DNA of 64,000 bases from Terramyces sp. JEL0728. Taxonomy: Eukaryota > Chytridiomycota > Chytridiomycetes > Rhizophydiales > Terramycetaceae. The translations under genes were made by a program, and so were the position numbers. The stretch covers positions 124,001-188,000 of the forward strand of contig JADIIU010000002.1 of the NCBI GenBank assembly GCA_027603945.1, given 5' to 3'. Positions 63,669 to 64,000 of the stretch are shown one piece after another (within the stretch, counting starts at the first letter, position 1; each line of letters begins with the position of its first letter). The notes under the pieces were generated by a model that saw only the letters and a program-made list of their open reading frames with translations, had not been told where the DNA came from and ran no database searches.

Positions 63669-64000
63669 ATGGCCAAGAGAGTTACAGACTCTGATGAAGA
63701 ATCAGCCAACAAGAGACAGCGAAAAAAAGTACGACAATTCTGATAATAGGATTCAGGGTCAGAAGACTTTGATTCAGACAATGTGCAATCAGAAGGTGAA
63801 CTGGATGAACCGAATCGAAAAGATTTTTCAGGATTAGGAACTGTCGAATCAGTAACAATGGTCAATTTCATGTGCCATAAATACCTGGAAATTAAATTGG
63901 GCGAAAAGCTAAATTTCATAGTTGGTCATAATGGCTCAGGGAAATCTGCTATCCTTACAGCGTTGACTGTTGCATTGGGGGGAAAGGCTTCGTTCACCAA
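63669..64000 (+). CDS. SMC6: SMC6, N-terminal part, runs off the window
   Basis: The ATPase head start of the SMC5/6 complex subunit, which acts in DNA repair and replication fork stability. After an acidic leader ([20 protein letters not shown] and [14 protein letters not shown]), split by a 21-nt intron at 63729..63749, comes [20 protein letters not shown] and the Walker A region [16 protein letters not shown], then [13 protein letters not shown] is typical of SMC6. The reading frame is cut at 64000; the hinge and C-terminal head lie outside. Confidence 0.92.

Noticed and set aside
1..64000. tRNA, rRNA, CRISPR or transposon sequences
   Set aside because: I looked for tRNA A/B boxes, 5S motifs, regular repeats with spacers and transposase-like proteins and found none that could be supported.

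Overview
The window is nuclear DNA from a very compact eukaryote, most likely an early-branching fungus or fungal relative of the rozellid, aphelid or chytrid kind. That placement is an inference. The evidence for it: fungal and opisthokont protein families (Avt-type amino acid transporters, SSZ1, ERG28, FEX fluoride exporter, Nic96/NUP93, PAF1), sterol synthesis (HMG-CoA reductase, ERG28), peroxisomes (PEX11), respiring mitochondria (ATP synthase alpha, BCS1, COA8, TACO1, mitoribosomal proteins), a CatSper-like single-repeat cation channel (usually tied to flagella) and a myosin II regulatory light chain. I cannot name the species. No tRNA, rRNA, CRISPR array or transposon was recognised.

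About 46 genes are packed on both strands with little between them. I count roughly 100 spliceosomal introns. Every one is only 19-24 nt long, starts GT (usually GTA) and ends with a TAAY/TGAY branch-like motif 2-6 nt before AG. Joining across them gives full-length proteins of the expected size with correct reading-frame arithmetic. Two introns end in TG rather than AG (in DNA polymerase alpha and in an amino acid transporter), and one starts GC. Five are 21 nt with no in-frame stop, so they look like coding sequence. Many genes carry AATAAA overlapping the stop codon or just before or after it, and convergent genes can lie 1-14 nt apart.

Layout. 1-16974: TRM1 (cut by the window edge), a secreted G8-domain protein, a CaM kinase, BCS1, a FYVE protein, a carnitine-synthesis-type dioxygenase, lipoyl synthase, a small membrane protein, HMG-CoA reductase and an NADH-fumarate-reductase/cytochrome b5 fusion. 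16975-20017: a gene-poor island holding one homeobox gene, flanked by AT-rich sequence with homeodomain-type sites. 20018-32980: mS23, RED-like, GFA-domain, an unknown protein with a possible presequence, RNase P Rpp21, DNA polymerase alpha, an unknown gene, myosin RLC, FEX, CSN2, ERG28. 32981-33800: unexplained, locally GC-rich. 33801-43211: ICT1, PP2A B55, a TALE homeobox gene, CatSper-like channel, 7TM receptor, NUP93, TACO1.

43347-57848: SAM-domain protein, F-box/membrane protein, SulP transporter, MYCBP, COA8, pyridoxal kinase, PAF1, PEX11, two divergent AVT transporters, an unknown gene, a hairpin-rich unexplained segment and a coiled-coil protein. 57908-64000: ATP synthase alpha, bL21m, CWC15, VPS24, SSZ1 and the start of SMC6. 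Themes are mitochondrial translation and respiration, RNA processing, sterol and cofactor synthesis, and a neighbouring channel/receptor pair that could serve sensing by a motile stage.
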